In this document: positions 60,614 through 64,000 of the stretch, piece by piece
Numbering within the stretch: position 1 is the first letter of the stretch
How the letters are laid out: the number at the start of each line of letters is the position of its first letter
Source: Euglena gracilis
Lineage: Eukaryota; Euglenida; Euglenophyceae; Euglenales
Direction of reading: 5' to 3'
DNA: 64,000 nt
NCBI GenBank assembly: GCA_039621445.1
Contig: CP154955.1
Span: forward strand, 39,068,426-39,132,425
Made by a program: the position numbers and the translations under genes
Notes under the pieces: model-generated
What the model was told of the DNA's origin: nothing
Database searches by the model: none
Seen by the model: only the letters and a program-made list of their open reading frames with translations

Positions 60614-60867
60614 TTGGTATTGTGAAGAAACTCTGTGACATACCAGCTGCCACAGCAGCATTCGCAAATGAAATGATTACATTGTCTGTTGTGTTATCAG
60701 GGGTGACGATGGTGTTGATGAAGAAAGATTTGATTCACCCCAAGTTCTGGAATGGGGTGTTTCACCATTTTAAGAAAAAAATTCAGGCTTTTGCAACCCT
60801 ACACGAAGCACGTTGTGGGGACAGTGCTGCCCCAAACCTCGCTTGCATATCCGTCCGTTACTTTTAA
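60614..60867 (+). CDS. Terminal exon, unknown protein
   Basis: Acceptor with a good pyrimidine tract (cttttctacttcaag). Codes for GIVKKLCDIPAATAAFANE, a hydrophobic stretch (MITLSVVLSGVTMVL) and a basic region (KFWNGVFHHFKKKIQ), with stop at 60,865. AATAAA follows 12 nt later. I do not recognise the family. Confidence 0.45.
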
Positions 60868-60878
60868 CTCTTTCTTGC

Positions 60879-60884
60879 AATAAA
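60879..60884 (+). terminator. Polyadenylation signal AATAAA
   Basis: Lies 12 nt after the stop codon of the unknown terminal exon, which supports that exon as a 3' end. Confidence 0.4.
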
Positions 60885-60968
60885 CCTGTGACACAGGACT
60901 GCCTTGCACCCTTTTTTGTGTTGCTGTGGCACGACGGTGCCATGGACGGGCTTTCTTTTTCTTCTTCT

Positions 60969-61769
60969 TCATCTCCTTCGATATTTGCGTGGTGTGTAAC
61001 CCGCTACCACGGAGAATTGTTTCAGGTTTCCAGTCAGACCAGACAGGCGCAGAAATGGTAGTGACCACCCACGCTCACCTGAATGAGTTATCAGGTTGAT
61101 GTCAAGGCTGTCCTGACAGAAAAAATGGTCGAAGCCACCGGCTTGTTTTTTTAACGGTCTTTCGGGTGAACCAATGGGTTGAGCGGCCGACTCCACCCCG
61201 GGGGGGGGGTGCCTGCTTGGGGAGGCACCACATCCGAGGGGGGGGGGGCGTTTGGCAAAAAGTGCCTCGGCAGCCGGCCAAGGCACTCTGGTGCCATTTT
61301 TTTGCCTAGTTTCCTGCCACAGCCAGTTAGACCCCCCCCATGCGTTGGGTTTGGTGCCCGTCTCCCCGGGCTGGTCTAATTCAGCCTGGATCGGGAGGTT
61401 TTGCAGGTGAAGTTCATTAAAAATGGGGTTATTTTGTGGACGTGAAGACAGTTGGCATTGTGTAGCTTGTGGAAGAGGCGCCCGCACCCCGGCGCCCCCC
61501 GCAGGGTTTTCTACGTTCAGGCACTGCTGCCATCTAACCCGTCTCTCATCTTCGAGAATCCTCAGCAGTGTTTTTGCAATGGCTGTGTTTGGATTGTTCA
61601 GGAGGCGAATGGAGAGTTTGCCGGGATTGGATTGGCATGGATTTTGTATCTTTTGTGTTGCATAATCACTTGGCCAGAAGGTGCAGACAGGGATCTCTTC
61701 CCCTGCCTCCCTCTCCCACACATCCATTTGACGACCATCACTTTTGCTCGAAGCCTTCCCTCGTCGCAA
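60969..61769 (-). other. Long minus-strand ORF of doubtful coding status
   Basis: 266 codons open, no recognised domain and frequent Pro/Gln/Arg. The opposite strand has exon-like signals ('tttgcag' at 61,408, 'cccgcag' at 61,503) and a hydrophobic frame (GIGLAWILYLLCCII), so strand and reality are uncertain. Confidence 0.2.
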
Positions 61770-61885
61770 TGTGGAATTCTTTCCAACCTCCAGGGTCCAT
61801 TTCTAAAAAATCTGGCTGCAGTCCTGCGTTTTGTGGCGGTGCGGCATGTTTTGTGTTGCAGTCCAGCTGCCGCTCACAGGCTTGA

Positions 61886-62589
61886 CGCTTAACCCCCCCC
61901 ATCCTGTAGCCCCCCCACCCCCACCTGTAACCCCCTCCCCAGGGCAGAACGGGAAACGGCCTCGCGGCCAGGGTGGTGGGTGGGTCGACCCCCCCCCCCA
62001 CCTGCTGCATGGTGGGTGGGGGGGGGGGTCGACCCCCCCCACCACCTCTTCCCGTTGTTCTGGTGGCACCAATTTTTGGACCCCCAAAATTTTTCCCCGC
62101 TCCTTCGGCGCTGGGTGTTTTTTTGACCCATTTTGGGACCCATACACGAGGTCCCCCCAAAACCCCAAAAACTCCATTTTTTCACACCTTTCAAAATATC
62201 AACATTTTCTCGAAATTTTGATTTTGAGCGGTTTTTGATGCAAAAAATGCCATTGAAATTCAAAAAAAATTCTTAAAAAAAATCTCAGTAAAATTGGACT
62301 GTGCCAAAATTTTGTCCATTTTTTTGAGCTTCGTTTTTTTTTACCCCCTCCTAAAAACTACCAATTTTTAACCTGAAAATTTTGAGTTTTTTTTGTGAAA
62401 AAATGTGGTTTTCCATCAAAAAATCATGTATTTTGGGTTCGTTTTCAAAAAAATTCAAAAATTTCCCCCGGCCAACATCCCCGTTGGCTGAAATTGGTTA
62501 AAATGCTGTGGTGGGTGGCCCCCCACCTCCCGGGTGGGGGGGGTCGACCCCCCCCACCAGGCCTTCCCGTTCTGCCCTACCCCCCACCC
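61886..62589. other. Repeat-rich, no gene seen
   Basis: C/G-tract text with 'cgaccccccccccacct' words (61,985 and 62,030) and a repeated A/T module ('caacattttctc', 'tcgttttttt') that also occurs at 57,440-57,710. Confidence 0.5.
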
Positions 62590-63003
62590 CAGGGTTCGAT
62601 ATAAGGAGGGCGTACATGGTTTAGGTGGGGGGTGTCCCCCCCCACCCCCCCCTCCTGGCCCGCAGGGGGGGGGGGTCCGGACCACCCTCCCACCTGCAAG
62701 GGTGGTCCGGACGGACCCTGGGGGGGTACCCGGGACCCCCCCAAAAGGGTCAACTTTTTCCTCCGGCGCTTTGCGCCGAAAATTTTTTGCATTTTTGGCC
62801 AATTTTTGCCCAAAAAGTGCCCAAAATGGCACTTTTGGTCGATTTGGGGGGGTCAAAAATTTTCGGCCCGGCGCTTTGCGCCGGGCCGAAAATCAGTCAC
62901 CCTGACCGCGCCACTGTTTAGGGGGGGGGGTGTCCCCCCCCCTCCTGGCCCGCAGGGGGGGGGGGGGTCCGGACCCCCCCACCGGTCCTTATATCGAACC
63001 CTG
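62590..63003. mobile_element. CAGGG-ended hAT-like MITE, copy 3
   Basis: Ends 'cagggttcgatataagga' and 'tccttatatcgaaccctg', 414 bp, exact 8-bp duplication CCCCACCC (62,582-62,589 and 63,004-63,011). Confidence 0.9.
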
Positions 63004-63018
63004 CCCCACCCCCTGAAG

Positions 63019-63081
63019 GTCGGCCATGAACTGGAGAGCAAGAAAAGGGAATCTGCATCTCACTCGAAATGGCTCGCACAG
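63019..63081 (+). CDS. Candidate 21-codon exon
   Basis: Bounded by 'cctgaag' and donor GTGAGA; codes for VGHELESKKRESASHSKW and LAQ. Only 15 bp after the MITE, so the acceptor region includes the target duplication. No partner assigned. Confidence 0.3.
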
Positions 63082-63239
63082 GTGAGAAAGAATGCTTCAG
63101 CGCAGGAAGGCATCCAAGGATGTTTGTTTTTTGTTTCTTGGCTGGGGTAGCTCAATGGTGGCCATCGGGACAAGCTGCGGGAGGAAGGCACACCGCGATC
63201 AACGCGTTCAATGGTTCTTGGTCGACCAACAAACCGGGA

Positions 63240-63335
63240 CCTATAACCCCCCCCCACCTATAACCCCCCCCCCCCCGGGCTGACCACCAAACCGGATCCT
63301 GTACCCCCCCGGGGGTTATAGGTGGGGGGTTTACA
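63240..63335. mobile_element. Short C-tract palindrome
   Basis: 'cctataaccccccccc' units at the left and 'gggggttataggtggggg' at the right. Related in design to the element at 56,523. Confidence 0.5.
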
Positions 63336-64000
63336 CAACAGTGGATTGGGGCATTTTCGTCAAGTTGGAGCAGTCCCCATTTTGATAAAATACCTCTTAT
63401 GTAACCTCATCTTTCTAGCCCTAAATTTAACCCTGCCAAAACTGGCAATTTGGCGACAGCCACCTGGGGTCGGATACCAGGTGCCCGATTCTGTCGCCTT
63501 TGTCTTTAAGCTGGGACTGTGTGCTTTTTCCATCTGCAAACAAACATTTGCACAGCAAAATGTTCATAGTGATATGATCATTGGCCATTAGTACTACTGC
63601 ATTTGTGGTTGTATACCCCAGACAAAAGCAACAACAAAAGCCCGATCTTGGGGTTTTCCAATCCAGATTGTTCGAAAACAATGGCCGTTGTAATCTCAGG
63701 ACGGCACTCTGTGTTTCGATTCTTTCGACTGACCACGGAGCAGCTTATGTATTGTGAAGCTGTCACACTCTGTACATGCCTTCATTGTGCCTCCAGAGCG
63801 ACCTGCGACGCCAAATCAAAGAAACACATTTCTCTCCGCTGCTTTCCAGCTCAAGGAAATTTGACCTCACCCTCAGGGGGGGGTCCAGCTTTTTTCCAGC
63901 CCCAGACCCCCCTCCCTCCCCATCAACGATTATATTAGCTGGAAGGGCAGCTGGTAATTGGGTTTTCGCTTTTCCGGGGTGCAAATGGGGTCAACGGAAA
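63336..64000. other. No gene assigned
   Basis: Normal-complexity sequence with several ORFs under 112 codons on both strands. A plus-strand frame at 63,603-63,938 is Cys-rich but has no recognised motif and no clear splice context. Confidence 0.3.

Noticed and set aside
1-64000. LTR retrotransposons or reverse transcriptase genes
   Set aside because: I looked for reverse transcriptase (YxDD), integrase and protease motifs in the longer frames and saw none. Paired repeats here are inverted or short.

Overview
This is eukaryotic nuclear DNA, most likely from a protist or alga with a repeat-rich genome. Coding sequence is split by spliceosomal introns of two kinds: very short (44-50 nt) and very long (1.2-11 kb). 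There are no bacterial-style operons. Homopolymer C/G tracts and nested DNA transposons fill most of the window. I cannot assign the lineage. A PKA regulatory subunit argues against a land plant.

Layout. 1-3.4 kb is a composite dispersed repeat with a small insertion. 3.6-11.8 kb is one intact ORF of about 2,730 codons for a Helitron Rep/helicase with C2H2 fingers and a C-terminal OTU protease domain; a GC-rich tandem array (11.9-13.9 kb) and a degenerate array follow. 15.2-19.2 kb is another copy of the composite repeat. It is split by an outer element, which itself carries a decayed hAT transposon flanked by an 8-bp C-tract duplication. 19.4-24 kb is low-complexity sequence, hairpins and tandem duplications. 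24-31.4 kb holds decayed DNA transposons: a PHD-finger/tyrosine-recombinase-like element, a Harbinger-like transposase remnant and several MITEs.

31.9-53.7 kb is a nine-exon gene for a protein kinase A regulatory subunit. Its 1,050 coding bases (349 aa) are spread over 21.7 kb. Intron 1 (11.2 kb) is packed with Mutator-like foldback elements (one copy there has an exact 9-bp target duplication), hAT-like MITEs (7- or 8-bp duplications), the PHD/recombinase elements and a CGCCGG-rich palindromic element. 54-55 kb encodes a zinc-finger protein and a Ser-rich segment with a SAM-like C-terminus, flanked by short tandem repeats. 55.6-59.3 kb is a three-exon Alba-domain gene. 60.6-60.9 kb is the last exon of an unrecognised gene with a polyadenylation signal. 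61-64 kb holds more repeats, another hAT-like MITE and one candidate small exon.

The host genes here (PKA-R, Alba, zinc-finger/SAM) are apparently unrelated in function. What unites the window is layered transposition: small non-autonomous elements with clear target duplications sit inside older ones and inside introns. All assignments were made by reading the sequence; no database search was run.
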